A stretch of DNA of 64,000 nt from Maribacter algarum (ex Lu et al. 2025) (nom. illeg.) (lineage in GTDB: Bacteria > Bacteroidota > Bacteroidia > Flavobacteriales > Flavobacteriaceae), in contig CANMAW010000003.1 of assembly GCA_947495915.1 (NCBI GenBank), forward strand, positions 310,001 through 374,000. The letters run 5' to 3'. How positions within the stretch are numbered: the first letter of the stretch is position 1; each line of letters starts with the position of its first letter. The translations under genes were made by a program, and so were the position numbers. The notes under the pieces were generated by a model that was given only the letters and a program-made list of their open reading frames with translations, was not told where the DNA came from and ran no database searches. Below are positions 42,924-52,355 of the stretch, piece by piece.

Positions 42924-44828
42924 TTACTTCACCTCTTCGAAATCTACGTCTTCAACGTTATCTCCTTCAGAACCTGCATCTGCAGTCGCCTCACCCTCAG
43001 GTGCAGCACCACCTTGTTGAGCTTCTGCTTGTGCTTTATACATTTCTTCAGAAGCACCTTTCCACGCTTCATTGATTTTGTCTAAAGCAGGTGTTATAAC
43101 AGCTAAATCTTTGGTTTCGTAAGCTTTTTTCAATTCTTCTAAAGCTTCTTCAACTGGCTTTTTGTTATCATCAGAAATTTTATCTCCAAACTCCTTCAAT
43201 TGCTTTTCTGTTTGAAAAATCATTCCGTCAGCCTCATTCAACTTATCTGCAGTTTCTTTAGCAACTTTATCTGCCTCAGCATTGGCTTCAGCCTCAGCTT
43301 TCATTTTCTCAATTTCTTCTTCTGTTAAACCTGAAGAAGCTTCAATTCTAATATCTTGAGATTTATTTGTGGCCTTATCTGTTGCTGAAACTTTGATAAT
43401 ACCATTAGCATCAATATCAAAAGTAACTTCAATTTGTGGTGTTCCCCTTTGCGCTGGCGGAATACCATCTAAGTGAAAACGACCAATTGTTTTGTTATCA
43501 GCAGCCATTGCTCTTTCTCCTTGTAACACATGAATTTCAACAGACGGCTGGTTATCAGCTGCAGTAGAGAATACTTGTGATTTTTTGGTAGGAATGGTTG
43601 TATTCGCCTCAATTAATTTGGTAAACACATTACCCATTGTCTCAATACCTAACGAAAGTGGCGTTACATCTAAAAGAAGTACATCTTTAACATCTCCTGT
43701 TAAAACTCCCCCTTGAATCGCAGCACCAACAGCAACAACCTCATCTGGATTCACTCCTTTAGAAGGTGCTTTTCCGAAGAACTTCTCTACCGCTTCTTGT
43801 ACAGCAGGTATTCTAGTAGAACCACCAACTAAGATAATTTCATCGATATCGCTTTTTGATAAACCCGCAGATTTTAATGCTGTTTGACACGGCTCAATAG
43901 TACGTGCTACTAAATCAGCAATTAATTGCTCAAATTTTGCTCTAGTCAAAGTACGCACCAAGTGTTTTGGTCCTGTGGCAGTAGCTGTAACATAAGGTAA
44001 ATTGATTTCAGTTTGCGCTGATGATGATAATTCAATTTTTGCTTTTTCAGCGGCTTCACGCAAACGTTGCAAAGCCATCGCATCATCTCTCAAATCAATG
44101 CTCTCATCATTTTTAAATTCATCAGCTAACCAATCAATAATCTTTTGATCAACATCGTCACCACCTAAGTGCGTATCACCATCAGTAGATAACACTTCAA
44201 AAACTCCGTCACCTAACTCTAAAATAGATACGTCATGCGTACCACCACCAAAGTCAAAAACAACAATTTTTTGATCTGTATCTTTTTTGTCCATTCCGTA
44301 GGCTAATGAAGCAGACGTCGGCTCATTGATAATTCTTTCTACTGTAAGACCAGCAATTTCACCAGCTTCTTTTGTAGCCTGACGTTGCGCATCATTAAAG
44401 TAAGCAGGAACGGTAATAACAGCTCTTGAAACATCTTGACCTAAATAATCTTCAGCAGTCTTCTTCATTTTTTGAAGAATCATTGCTGACAATTCTTGTG
44501 GAGAATACAAACGACCATCAATATCAACACGCGGTGTATCGTTATCTCCTTTTACTACTTTATAAGGTACGCGATCAGCTTCTTTTTTAGATTCTGAAAA
44601 CTTGTTCCCCATAAATCTTTTGATAGAGTAGATCGTGTTATGAGGGTTTGTCACCGCCTGTCTTTTGGCTGGGTCACCCACTTTAATTTCTCCTCCTTCA
44701 ACAAAAGCAATTACAGATGGAGTTGTTCTCTTACCTTCTGCGTTAGGTATTACTACCGGCTCATTACCTTCCATTACAGAAACACAAGAGTTGGTCGTAC
44801 CTAAATCTATTCCTATTATTTTACTCAT
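42924..44828 (-). CDS. dnaK: Molecular chaperone DnaK (Hsp70)
   Basis: A 634-residue Hsp70. The ATPase domain begins [15 protein letters not shown], with [29 protein letters not shown] and [13 protein letters not shown] motifs. The interdomain linker [15 protein letters not shown] leads into the substrate-binding domain, and the C-terminus ends in the family's EEVK-type acidic tail after an Ala/Gly/Gln-rich stretch. It uses ATP to bind and release unfolded chains with DnaJ and GrpE. Neither dnaJ nor grpE is adjacent, as is common in this phylum. A perfect inverted repeat about 80 bases upstream may be a heat-shock operator. Confidence 0.98.
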   Translation of the reverse strand: MSKIIGIDLGTTNSCVSVMEGNEPVVIPNAEGKRTTPSVIAFVEGGEIKVGDPAKRQAVTNPHNTIYSIKRFMGNKFSESKKEADRVPYKVVKGDNDTPRVDIDGRLYSPQELSAMILQKMKKTAEDYLGQDVSRAVITVPAYFNDAQRQATKEAGEIAGLTVERIINEPTSASLAYGMDKKDTDQKIVVFDFGGGTHDVSILELGDGVFEVLSTDGDTHLGGDDVDQKIIDWLADEFKNDESIDLRDDAMALQRLREAAEKAKIELSSSAQTEINLPYVTATATGPKHLVRTLTRAKFEQLIADLVARTIEPCQTALKSAGLSKSDIDEIILVGGSTRIPAVQEAVEKFFGKAPSKGVNPDEVVAVGAAIQGGVLTGDVKDVLLLDVTPLSLGIETMGNVFTKLIEANTTIPTKKSQVFSTAADNQPSVEIHVLQGERAMAADNKTIGRFHLDGIPPAQRGTPQIEVTFDIDANGIIKVSATDKATNKSQDIRIEASSGLTEEEIEKMKAEAEANAEADKVAKETADKLNEADGMIFQTEKQLKEFGDKISDDNKKPVEEALEELKKAYETKDLAVITPALDKINEAWKGASEEMYKAQAEAQQGGAAPEGEATADAGSEGDNVEDVDFEEVK

Positions 44829-44906
44829 TCTATATGTTTTTATTAGTGCGTATTAAATTTTGTAATCGCAATGGAAATGACAAACAATATGCCAAGCCCT
44901 TAAAAC

Positions 44907-44919
44907 TGACAGGTTGTCA
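44907..44919. promoter_or_regulatory. Candidate operator upstream of dnaK
   Basis: TGACA-GGT-TGTCA is a perfect 5-3-5 inverted repeat, 78 bases upstream of the dnaK ATG and between the divergent dnaK and sdaA genes. It is not a CIRCE element (TTAGCACTC-N9-GAGTGCTAA). A further TGACAAAC half-site lies nearby at about 44878. The regulator is unknown. Confidence 0.4.
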
Positions 44920-45024
44920 TTTTCACGTCAAACCTTCTTATAGATAGTCTCTTAAAATTATTAGTTTATAAAGCCAACAATTCACCAATAAATTTACCTT
45001 TACCTCAGATTTAAACTCCTAATT

Positions 45025-46452
45025 ATGGAATGTATCAGCGTATTCGACATGCTTAAAATCGGTATTGGCCCATCAAGTTCACATACTTTAGGGCCGTGGC
45101 GAGCAGCAGAACGTTGGATTACCCATTTAAAAACAAATAATCAATTTGATACTGTAAAGCAAATAACCGTACATATTTACGGCTCATTATCACTGACAGG
45201 CAAAGGCCACGCTACCGATTACGCCATCATGCTCGGTCTTTCGGGTGCAGACCCCGTTGAAATTCCTGTAGATGATATTCATTTAATTGTTGCTGATATT
45301 AAGCAAACAAAAAAAATACGTTTTGGAAATGAAAAGTCTATTGCATTTGATCCGCAAGAGCATCTCATTTTTCATAAAAAATTTTTACCCTTTCATGCGA
45401 ACGGATTAAAGTTTGAAGCTACCTTTCAAAATGGTTCAAAAAAAACCAAAACTTATTATTCTATTGGAGGCGGATTTGTTGTAGTCGAAGACCGAAAAAA
45501 TGCAAAGAAAAAAATTGAAGTATTCAATACCTTTCCTTTCCCTATTCAAAATGGCAATGAACTCTTGGCATTTTGCGCTCATGAAAAAAAATCTATTTCT
45601 GAAATTGTTCTTCAAAATGAACTTTCCCTTAGAAATTCCAAAGAAATAGATCACCAACTCAAGCACATTTGGAATACGATGTTAGAGTGTATGTATATCG
45701 GTTGTCATACCGAGGGAAATTTACCAGGCGGATTAAACGTTCGAAGACGTGCTTTTGACATGCATAAAAATCTTATGCTGACGGCAAATGCCTATACCGG
45801 GCCTGAAAATTGGTTACAAACCATAAGGCAAACAGAAGTTAAATTTCGTCAAATTCTAAAGTGGGTAAGTTGCTTTGCCTTATCTGTAAATGAAGTCAAC
45901 GCATCTTTAGGAAGGGTGGTTACGGCTCCGACCAATGGCAGCGCCGGGGTTATTCCTGCTGTATTAATGTATTACTTAGTTATTGAAAATCACAATGCTG
46001 ATTTTGAACATATTAAAAAGTTTCTTTTAGTCGCTGGCGAAATAGGTAGTATTTTTAAAAAAGGGGCCACAATTTCTGCCGCAATGGGTGGCTGTCAAGC
46101 TGAAATTGGAGTATCATCAGCTATGGCTGCAGGAGCCTTAACAGAGCTTTTAGGAGGTTCACCTGAACAAGTGCTAATGGCCGCCGAAATTGCCATGGAA
46201 CATCACCTAGGACTTACCTGTGACCCTATCGGCGGACTCGTACAAATACCTTGTATTGAAAGAAATTCCATGGGTGCTATCAAAGCAATAAACGCAGCTG
46301 AATTGGCTTTAGATTCTAATCCTGCTGATGCGAAGGTACCTTTAGACAAGGTAGTTCAAACCATGTGGGAAACTGCAAAAGATATGAACTCGAAATATAA
46401 AGAAACCTCTGAAGGAGGGCTAGCCGTTGGAGTATTTTTAAGTGACTGTTAA
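45025..46452 (+). CDS. sdaA: L-serine ammonia-lyase (iron-sulfur type, single chain)
   Basis: A 475-residue enzyme that deaminates L-serine to pyruvate and ammonia with a [4Fe-4S] cluster. The beta-like domain is N-terminal ([20 protein letters not shown], about 5-24) and the alpha-like catalytic domain C-terminal ([52 protein letters not shown]). Both are on one chain, as in E. coli SdaA. Cysteines in GCQAE, LTCDP and IPCIE are positioned to hold the cluster. It is monocistronic, divergent from dnaK. Confidence 0.95.
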   Translation: MECISVFDMLKIGIGPSSSHTLGPWRAAERWITHLKTNNQFDTVKQITVHIYGSLSLTGKGHATDYAIMLGLSGADPVEIPVDDIHLIVADIKQTKKIRFGNEKSIAFDPQEHLIFHKKFLPFHANGLKFEATFQNGSKKTKTYYSIGGGFVVVEDRKNAKKKIEVFNTFPFPIQNGNELLAFCAHEKKSISEIVLQNELSLRNSKEIDHQLKHIWNTMLECMYIGCHTEGNLPGGLNVRRRAFDMHKNLMLTANAYTGPENWLQTIRQTEVKFRQILKWVSCFALSVNEVNASLGRVVTAPTNGSAGVIPAVLMYYLVIENHNADFEHIKKFLLVAGEIGSIFKKGATISAAMGGCQAEIGVSSAMAAGALTELLGGSPEQVLMAAEIAMEHHLGLTCDPIGGLVQIPCIERNSMGAIKAINAAELALDSNPADAKVPLDKVVQTMWETAKDMNSKYKETSEGGLAVGVFLSDC

Positions 46453-46573
46453 AGCCATTTCAAACTTATATCGATTCCCTTTTTTATCTAATTCTTTCTG
46501 TTAAGTCTATTTACCTCGCTGATTATAGCTGATTAATTCCTTATATTTAGAAAACTAATCAAAAGACTTCATC

Positions 46574-46945
46574 ATGAAATTAGGTGCTTTTTCAATAAGC
46601 TTGTCGGTCAAAGATTTGAAAATTTCTCAGACTTTTTATGAGGGATTAGGTTTTTCTGTTTTCGCAGGGTCGTTAGAAAGTAATTATCTTATCATGAAAA
46701 ATGAAACTTCATTAATTGGGTTGTTTCAAGGAATGTTTGAAGGCAATATCATAACTTTTAACCCGGGGTGGGATACGAACGCAAATAAATTAGAACAATT
46801 TGATGACGTTAGAAGTATTCAAAAACAACTTAAAAATCAAAATATCATATTAGATAAAGAAGTAGACGAGTCAACCACCGGCCCTGAAAATCTAATGCTT
46901 AAAGACCCAGACGGAAATCTTATTCTCATCGATCAACACGTTTAA
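46574..46945 (+). CDS. VOC (glyoxalase/bleomycin resistance) superfamily protein
   Basis: A 123-residue protein with the paired beta-alpha-beta-beta-beta modules of the vicinal-oxygen-chelate fold: SISLSVKDLKISQTFYEGLG at the start and LMLKDPDGNLILIDQH at the end. Metal-binding positions are incomplete (no early histidine after SLSV), which is common in family members that are not glyoxalase I. Function unknown. It lies 27 bases before the DUF1080 gene on the same strand, but a functional tie is not evident. Confidence 0.82.
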   Translation: MKLGAFSISLSVKDLKISQTFYEGLGFSVFAGSLESNYLIMKNETSLIGLFQGMFEGNIITFNPGWDTNANKLEQFDDVRSIQKQLKNQNIILDKEVDESTTGPENLMLKDPDGNLILIDQHV

Positions 46946-46972
46946 AGGTATCACAAACTATCCTCCCAATTT

Positions 46973-47722
46973 ATGAATAAATTACTCCTCCCAATACTTG
47001 TTCTTTCCCTTGTAGCGTGTAAGTCTGAACAAAAAAAAGATTACTCAAATAGCACAAGAGAAAGTAATACCGCATTAGACGAAGAATGGATTTCTCTTTT
47101 CGACAACAATTCAGCGAAAGGTTGGCGCGCGTACAACGGTAAAAGTCTTCCTCCTCAATGGGTTGTGATTGATGGGGTTTTAACTTTTGAAACTGACAAA
47201 CGACTAGAAACGGATAAAAAAGGAGGAAAAGATATTGTATATGCTGCCGAAGAATTTGACAATTTTGAATTGCGATGGGAATGGAAAATTCCTGAAGGAG
47301 GTAATAGTGGAATACTATATCATGTGCAAGAAGGCGAATGGGGCCCTCCAGAAGTGGCACCTGAATACCAGCTGTTAGATGATTTAAAGTGGGAAGAAAT
47401 CAATAATGCCTCTCTTGAGCCATGGCAAAAAACCGGTGCGGATTATGCTATGCATGTACCCGATGAGCAAATGAAAATTGTAAAACCTGCCTTACAGTGG
47501 AATAGCTCAAGAATTGTCTTTACAGAAGATAAGGTAGAACATTGGTTAAATGGAAAAAAGTTACTAGAATTTCAGCCATGGACAGCTGACTGGGAAGCAA
47601 GAAAAAAAGCTGGTAAGTGGAAAGATTTTCCAAATTATGGCGCTTTTAAAAAAGGGTTTATAACCATACAAGATCACGATAGCCCCATCTGGTTTCGAAA
47701 TATGAAAATCAAAAAATTGTAA
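46973..47722 (+). CDS. DUF1080 lipoprotein, predicted 3-keto-glycoside hydrolase
   Basis: A 249-residue lipoprotein; the lipobox is LVAC with Cys16. The DUF1080 (3-keto-disaccharide hydrolase) beta-sandwich follows: EEWISLFDNNSAKGWRAYNG, VIDGVLTFETD, DFELRWEWKIPEGGNSGILYHV, EYQLLDD and FITIQDHDSPIWFRNMKIKKL. Enzymes of this family hydrolyse 3-keto-glycosides made by Gfo/Idh/MocA dehydrogenases. A secreted Gfo/Idh/MocA protein is encoded 19 bases downstream, so the two very likely act in sequence in the periplasm. The natural sugar is unknown. Confidence 0.9.
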   Translation: MNKLLLPILVLSLVACKSEQKKDYSNSTRESNTALDEEWISLFDNNSAKGWRAYNGKSLPPQWVVIDGVLTFETDKRLETDKKGGKDIVYAAEEFDNFELRWEWKIPEGGNSGILYHVQEGEWGPPEVAPEYQLLDDLKWEEINNASLEPWQKTGADYAMHVPDEQMKIVKPALQWNSSRIVFTEDKVEHWLNGKKLLEFQPWTADWEARKKAGKWKDFPNYGAFKKGFITIQDHDSPIWFRNMKIKKL

Positions 47723-47741
47723 TCAACAGACACAAACAATC

Positions 47742-49076
47742 ATGAACAAACGTGAATTTCTTAAAAAAACAGCTGCTGCTTCTTCGGCTGCATTTCTACC
47801 TACTGCAGCATTATCATTTACAAAAAAAAGTCAACGATTACGAACTGCTCATATTGGCGTTGGTAATATGGGTGGCGAAGATTTAGCAGCAATTTCCTCT
47901 CATCCGTTGGTTGATGTTGTAGCACTTTGTGATGTTGACGCAAATAATTTAGCCGCCGCTCATCAATTGCACCCTAAAGCAAAAATATATTCAGATTACC
48001 GATTAATGTTATCTGAAATGAAAAAGAAAATTGATGCCGTTATAGTATCAACTCCTGATCATACGCATGCACCGGCCTCTATGATGGCTATGAAGATGGA
48101 CAAGCCCGTATATTGTCAAAAACCTTTGACACATCATGTTACAGAAGCTCGAGCGATGAAAAAACTTGCTGCAGAAAAGGGTTTAGTAACTCAAATGGGA
48201 ATTCAAGTTCATTCCTTTTACGATTACAAACTGGCCACTTTATTAATTCAATCTGGCATTATAGGTAAGGTTAGCGTCGTGCGTGCATGGTCACCAAAAA
48301 ACTGGGGTTTTGATGGTGCAATTCCTGAAGGTAGCGACCCTATTCCTGAACATTTAGATTGGAATTTATGGTTAGGAACCTCTGCAAAAAGACCTTATAA
48401 AAATGATGTTTATCACCCAGGTAACTGGAGAAAATTGGTTGATTATGGCTGTGGCACATTGGGTGATATGGGCGTGCATATTTTCGATACACCTTATAAC
48501 GCCTTGGCGCTTGATGTACCAAGAACTATTACCACAAACTGTAGAAAACCAAATGGCTTTGGGTACCCTGAACAAAATATGGTTACCTATGAATTTCCAG
48601 GCACCAAATATACTACTGACACTTTAAAATGGGTTTGGTATGACGGTGTTGATGCTGACAAGCAACGTGAAGATTTAATGTTACCTGGAGGCGAACATTT
48701 ACCAGATCAAGGGGCTATGTTTATTGGAGAAAAAGGTAGACTGCTTCTCCCCCACTTTCAACAATTACCACGATTGATTGTTGATGGTGATTATGTTGAC
48801 ATTACCGATGAAATAATGGCACAAAATTTAGGAGAGCCGGTTCGTGACTATGATTCAGAAGGCAAAAAACATTATCATCAATTTGTTGATGCTTGTTTAG
48901 GTCAAGGAGATGTAAGTGCTCCATTTTCTTATGCCTCACGCTTAACAGAAACTATTCTTTTAGGAACAATTGCAGGTCGTTTTCCAAATCAAACATTGCA
49001 TTGGGATAGTAAGACTGCTCAATTCTCAGAAGAAGAAGCCAATAAGTTTTTAGATGCGCCGTATCGTGAATTTTAA
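47742..49076 (+). CDS. Exported Gfo/Idh/MocA oxidoreductase (Tat-like signal)
   Basis: A 444-residue dehydrogenase. The N-terminus MNKREFLKKTAAASSAAFLP looks like a Tat signal with Lys-Arg in place of the twin arginine. The Rossmann motif follows (AHIGVGNMGG), then the CQKPLTH motif (the usual EKP is QKP here), the FGYPEQ region and a C-terminal helical end typical of the exported Bacteroidota/Planctomycetota branch. It is expected to oxidise a sugar C3 hydroxyl to a ketone with a tightly bound NAD, feeding the DUF1080 hydrolase upstream. A terminator follows. Confidence 0.9.
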   Translation: MNKREFLKKTAAASSAAFLPTAALSFTKKSQRLRTAHIGVGNMGGEDLAAISSHPLVDVVALCDVDANNLAAAHQLHPKAKIYSDYRLMLSEMKKKIDAVIVSTPDHTHAPASMMAMKMDKPVYCQKPLTHHVTEARAMKKLAAEKGLVTQMGIQVHSFYDYKLATLLIQSGIIGKVSVVRAWSPKNWGFDGAIPEGSDPIPEHLDWNLWLGTSAKRPYKNDVYHPGNWRKLVDYGCGTLGDMGVHIFDTPYNALALDVPRTITTNCRKPNGFGYPEQNMVTYEFPGTKYTTDTLKWVWYDGVDADKQREDLMLPGGEHLPDQGAMFIGEKGRLLLPHFQQLPRLIVDGDYVDITDEIMAQNLGEPVRDYDSEGKKHYHQFVDACLGQGDVSAPFSYASRLTETILLGTIAGRFPNQTLHWDSKTAQFSEEEANKFLDAPYREF

Positions 49077-49100
49077 ATGCAAGCCAGCGATATAAAGATA

Positions 49101-49130
49101 AAGGCATCCTATTTTTATGTGGATGCTTTT
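49101..49130 (+). terminator. Intrinsic terminator after the DUF1080/Gfo-Idh-MocA pair
   Basis: GCATCC (49104-49109) pairs with GGATGC (49121-49126), extended by a G-T wobble and A-T pairs, then a run of seven or more Ts. Confidence 0.85.
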
Positions 49131-49237
49131 TTTCATCATAAGATAACTTGCACGATATTCAATTATAAAGTACCACATGAAGTTACCAATTTTTCTAAGG
49201 AAATCTCCGTATTTTTAACGTTCCAAAACAATTAAGA

Positions 49238-50056
49238 ATGTCTACTGCTAAAAAAGAATATAAAAGAGTCACCGTGAAATCATTGGTTGACATGAAACAG
49301 CAAGGAGAAAAAATTTCTATGCTAACCGCTTATGATTATTCCATGGCCAAAATTGTCGACGCTGCAAAAGTTGATGTTATACTTGTTGGAGATTCTGCCA
49401 GCAATGTAATGGCAGGTCATGAAACTACCTTGCCCATAACCTTAGATCAAATGATTTACCATGCTTCTTCGGTAATTAGAGCAATAGAGCGTGCTTTGGT
49501 TGTTGTTGATTTGCCTTTTGGTAGTTATCAAAGTGACCCAAAAGAAGCATTAAGATCAGCCATACGAATAATGAAAGAAAGTGGTGCTCATGCTGTAAAA
49601 GTTGAGGGAGGAGCAGAAATTAAAGAATCTGTAAAAAGAATTTTAGCAGCTGGTATTCCGGTCATGGGTCATCTCGGTCTTACCCCACAATCGATTTATA
49701 AGTTTGGTACTTATACTGTTAGAGCCAAAGAAGATGATGAGGCAGAAAAATTGATCGAAGATGCTAAAATGCTAGAAAAATTGGGCTGTTTCGGTATAGT
49801 ACTTGAAAAAATTCCGGCTGATCTCACAAAAGTTGTTTCCGAAAAATTGACCATTCCTACCATAGGAATTGGAGGTGGAAAACATGCTGATGGTCAAGTT
49901 TTAGTTATTCACGATCTCTTAGGTATGACTCATGAATTTAATCCCAGATTTCTACGACGGTATATGAATCTTTACGAAGAAATGGGAAATGCTATTTCAG
50001 AATATGTAAATGATGTTAAACGTCAAGATTTTCCGAACGATGATGAGCAATATTAA
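49238..50056 (+). CDS. panB: 3-Methyl-2-oxobutanoate hydroxymethyltransferase
   Basis: A 272-residue TIM-barrel enzyme that makes ketopantoate from 2-oxoisovalerate and 5,10-methylene-THF, the first step of pantothenate synthesis. Family motifs: [35 protein letters not shown] (metal-binding Asp), [23 protein letters not shown] and [16 protein letters not shown]. Length is normal. No panC or panD is adjacent. It is the first of a rightward series with lspA (21 bases later) and the pseudouridine synthase. Confidence 0.96.
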   Translation: MSTAKKEYKRVTVKSLVDMKQQGEKISMLTAYDYSMAKIVDAAKVDVILVGDSASNVMAGHETTLPITLDQMIYHASSVIRAIERALVVVDLPFGSYQSDPKEALRSAIRIMKESGAHAVKVEGGAEIKESVKRILAAGIPVMGHLGLTPQSIYKFGTYTVRAKEDDEAEKLIEDAKMLEKLGCFGIVLEKIPADLTKVVSEKLTIPTIGIGGGKHADGQVLVIHDLLGMTHEFNPRFLRRYMNLYEEMGNAISEYVNDVKRQDFPNDDEQY

Positions 50057-50077
50057 ATCGTAAATCCGCCAGTTACA

Positions 50078-50563
50078 TTGACACGAAAATTTCTCATTAT
50101 TGCCTTGATTCTTTTAAATATTGGTTGCGATCAAATTACTAAAAATGCCGTTCGCAAAAATGTTGAGGAAATGGAACAGATCGAATTGGTTGGCAAAAAA
50201 TTCATTTTAACCAAAGTTGAAAATACTGGTGCCATGTTGGGTTTTGGGTCTGATTTATCACCTACATTAAAAATTATTTTTCTTCAAGCGATACCGGTAA
50301 TTGTTTTATTAATTCTACTTGCTCGCGTTTTGCGTAATTCAAAAATGAATAAGTGGCTTGTTTTCGCATTTGCCTGTGTAATTGGAGGAGGTATTGGTAA
50401 TTTAATAGACCGTATAGCACATGGTAAAGTCACTGACTTTTTTCATGTTGATTTGGGTGGAATAATGAGAACAGGGGTGTTTAATATGGCCGATGTTTCT
50501 GTAACCGTTGGAGCAATTTTGATACTATTCTTGAGCCTTCGGTATCGTAAACTAGAAATGTAG
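50078..50563 (+). CDS. lspA: Signal peptidase II (lipoprotein signal peptidase)
   Basis: A 161-residue inner-membrane aspartyl protease that removes the signal peptide of prolipoproteins. Four transmembrane helices can be placed. The conserved motifs are CDQITKNAVR (D and K), VENTGAMLGFG, IGGGIGNLIDRIAHGKVTDF (first catalytic Asp) and FNMADVSVTVG (second catalytic Asp). The start codon is TTG at 50078; no ATG or GTG is available near the required N-terminus. It serves the many lipoproteins of this phylum, several of which lie in this window. Its TAG stop overlaps the GTG start of the next gene. Confidence 0.93.
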   Translation: MTRKFLIIALILLNIGCDQITKNAVRKNVEEMEQIELVGKKFILTKVENTGAMLGFGSDLSPTLKIIFLQAIPVIVLLILLARVLRNSKMNKWLVFAFACVIGGGIGNLIDRIAHGKVTDFFHVDLGGIMRTGVFNMADVSVTVGAILILFLSLRYRKLEM

Positions 50564-51261
50564 TGGCAAATAAGTTATTATCTACAGCTAAAAACCTGCA
50601 AGTAATTTATGAAGACAATCATTTAATTGTCATAAATAAAAGACCTGGTGATCTTGTTCAAGGTGATAAAACGGGCGACCTTCCCTTAAGTGACATTGTA
50701 AAACAATATTTAAAAGAAAAGTATAACAAACCAGGTAATGTTTATTTAGGAGTTGCCCATCGCTTAGATAGACCAACCTCAGGAATCGTTGTTTTTGCAA
50801 AAACTTCGAAAGCTTTACCTCGATTAAACAAGCTATTTGCAGAAAAGTCGGCTAAAAAAACCTATTGGGCAATTGTTAAAAACCCACCTCCAAAATCTCA
50901 TGATACTTTAATTCATTTCATGAAAAGAAATACCAAACAAAATAAATCTTACGCGAACAAAAAAGAAGTGCCCGATAGCAAAAAAGCAATATTAGATTAT
51001 GAAATAATAAAAAAGCTAAATCGCTATTTTTTATTGCAAATTGATCTAAAAACAGGCCGACATCATCAAATTCGTTCTCAATTATCAGCTGTTGGCTCAC
51101 CAATAAAGGGAGATTTAAAATATGGTTTTGACAGAAGCAATGCTGACGGCAGTATACATTTACATGCAAGAAGTTTATCTTTTATTCATCCGGTGAAGAA
51201 AGAATTACTTGAATTATTCGCTTCACCACCCCATGATGTACTTTGGAACGCTTGTTGCTAA
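50563..51261 (+). CDS. RluA-family RNA pseudouridine synthase
   Basis: A 232-residue pseudouridine synthase without an S4 domain. The catalytic motif is HRLDRPTSGIVVFAKT with Asp69, and the C-terminal KTGRHHQIRSQL motif is present. The start is GTG, overlapping the lspA stop by one base (TAGTG), which implies translational coupling. The exact RNA target (rRNA or tRNA position) cannot be told from sequence; the S4-less form resembles the RluA/TruC branch. Confidence 0.92.
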   Translation: MANKLLSTAKNLQVIYEDNHLIVINKRPGDLVQGDKTGDLPLSDIVKQYLKEKYNKPGNVYLGVAHRLDRPTSGIVVFAKTSKALPRLNKLFAEKSAKKTYWAIVKNPPPKSHDTLIHFMKRNTKQNKSYANKKEVPDSKKAILDYEIIKKLNRYFLLQIDLKTGRHHQIRSQLSAVGSPIKGDLKYGFDRSNADGSIHLHARSLSFIHPVKKELLELFASPPHDVLWNACC

Positions 51262-51295
51262 ATTGGTTATATTTAGTAACCATAAACACTATATC

Positions 51296-51841
51296 ATGAT
51301 TAAAAAAACACTAATTCTTGTTTTCTTTGTACTCTTAACTTCTTGCGGAAGCTACAATTCTATTGATTCATTTTATGAAGCCCACAAAAATGATGATCAA
51401 GTAACTGCAATACGTGTACCCCGCTTTATGCTATCACTAATTGGTAACATCTCTCCTGAAATGAACTCCTTGATCGGTAACACAAAAGATCTGAGATATA
51501 TGCAGTTTCCAAGTACTACCAAGGAACGTACAAATTTTTTAAATAACCAAATGAACAATATGACCGGAAATTCGTTCATTGAGGTTTATCGAAAAAATGA
51601 CAATCAAAAAAGAAATGTTGTTTCAATCAGAGAAAAGAAAAATGCGGTAAAAGAAATTTTAATTTACAACAATAATACATCAAAAGGCTCTTTCTTATAC
51701 TTTAACGGTAATTTTGACCCCGTAAAAGTACGTCAAATGGCAAAAAATGAAGATTTTCAAAAATTAGGAGACGGACTAATTAATGAATTTAATTTAGCAA
51801 ACACGCCGGGCATCAATGAATCTGAAGAACCTCAAAATTGA
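51296..51841 (+). CDS. DUF4252 lipoprotein
   Basis: A 181-residue lipoprotein: MIKKTLILVFFVLLTSCGS carries the lipobox LTSC (Cys17). The rest (SIDSFYEAHKNDDQVTAIRV, MLSLIGNISPEMNSLI, KEILIYNNN) fits DUF4252, a family found in Bacteroidota envelopes with no known function. The frame is open upstream to 51209, but that would overlap the pseudouridine synthase gene and hide the signal peptide, so ATG 51296 is the start. Confidence 0.82.
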   Translation: MIKKTLILVFFVLLTSCGSYNSIDSFYEAHKNDDQVTAIRVPRFMLSLIGNISPEMNSLIGNTKDLRYMQFPSTTKERTNFLNNQMNNMTGNSFIEVYRKNDNQKRNVVSIREKKNAVKEILIYNNNTSKGSFLYFNGNFDPVKVRQMAKNEDFQKLGDGLINEFNLANTPGINESEEPQN

Positions 51842-51958
51842 GGTGTTAAGTTAATAGTAATTAAGTATAAATTTCTACCCATTTACCAGTATTTTTTGAC
51901 CGAAATTAGCTCCCTAATTTTATCTGATTTAGATTTAAATGAACATAAACTCTAAATC

Positions 51959-52351
51959 ATGAAAAAATTTACATCTATAAATTCTTGCTTCGTTTTGTGT
52001 ATTATATTTTGCACCATATTACTTGCAAGTTGTACCAAGTCAAACGTTGAAAATGAAAACGCAGACCCCATTGTTGGTAAGTGGTTTTTAACTAAAATCA
52101 ATGCTGTAGATGTAGCTGACACCAACTGCTACCAAGACTCTTATATAGAATCTGACTCTGAAACAATAACCTTTTATTTACTAGATCTTTTAGAAAATGG
52201 CGAATGTGAAACAGTAGTAAATAGTTCTACGGCCTTAACCATTCAAGATGACTTTTATTATTTAGGTGATGATGTTCTTGAAATATATATTAAAGGTAAT
52301 ACCCTACAATGGAGAATTGACTTAGACAATACCATGGAATTTCAAAAGTAA
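51959..52351 (+). CDS. Lipocalin-like lipoprotein
   Basis: A 130-residue lipoprotein with lipobox LASC (Cys25) at the end of a long hydrophobic leader. The mature part starts with ADPIVGKWFLTKIN, the GxW motif of small lipocalin-like (Lipocalin_4/5) proteins in Bacteroidota, and continues as predicted beta-strands. Such proteins may bind small hydrophobic ligands, but the ligand is unknown. It is convergent with the EamA gene, four bases away. A TTG and a near-consensus TAATTTTA box spaced 16 bases apart lie upstream. Confidence 0.72.
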   Translation: MKKFTSINSCFVLCIIFCTILLASCTKSNVENENADPIVGKWFLTKINAVDVADTNCYQDSYIESDSETITFYLLDLLENGECETVVNSSTALTIQDDFYYLGDDVLEIYIKGNTLQWRIDLDNTMEFQK

Positions 52352-52355
52352 AAAG

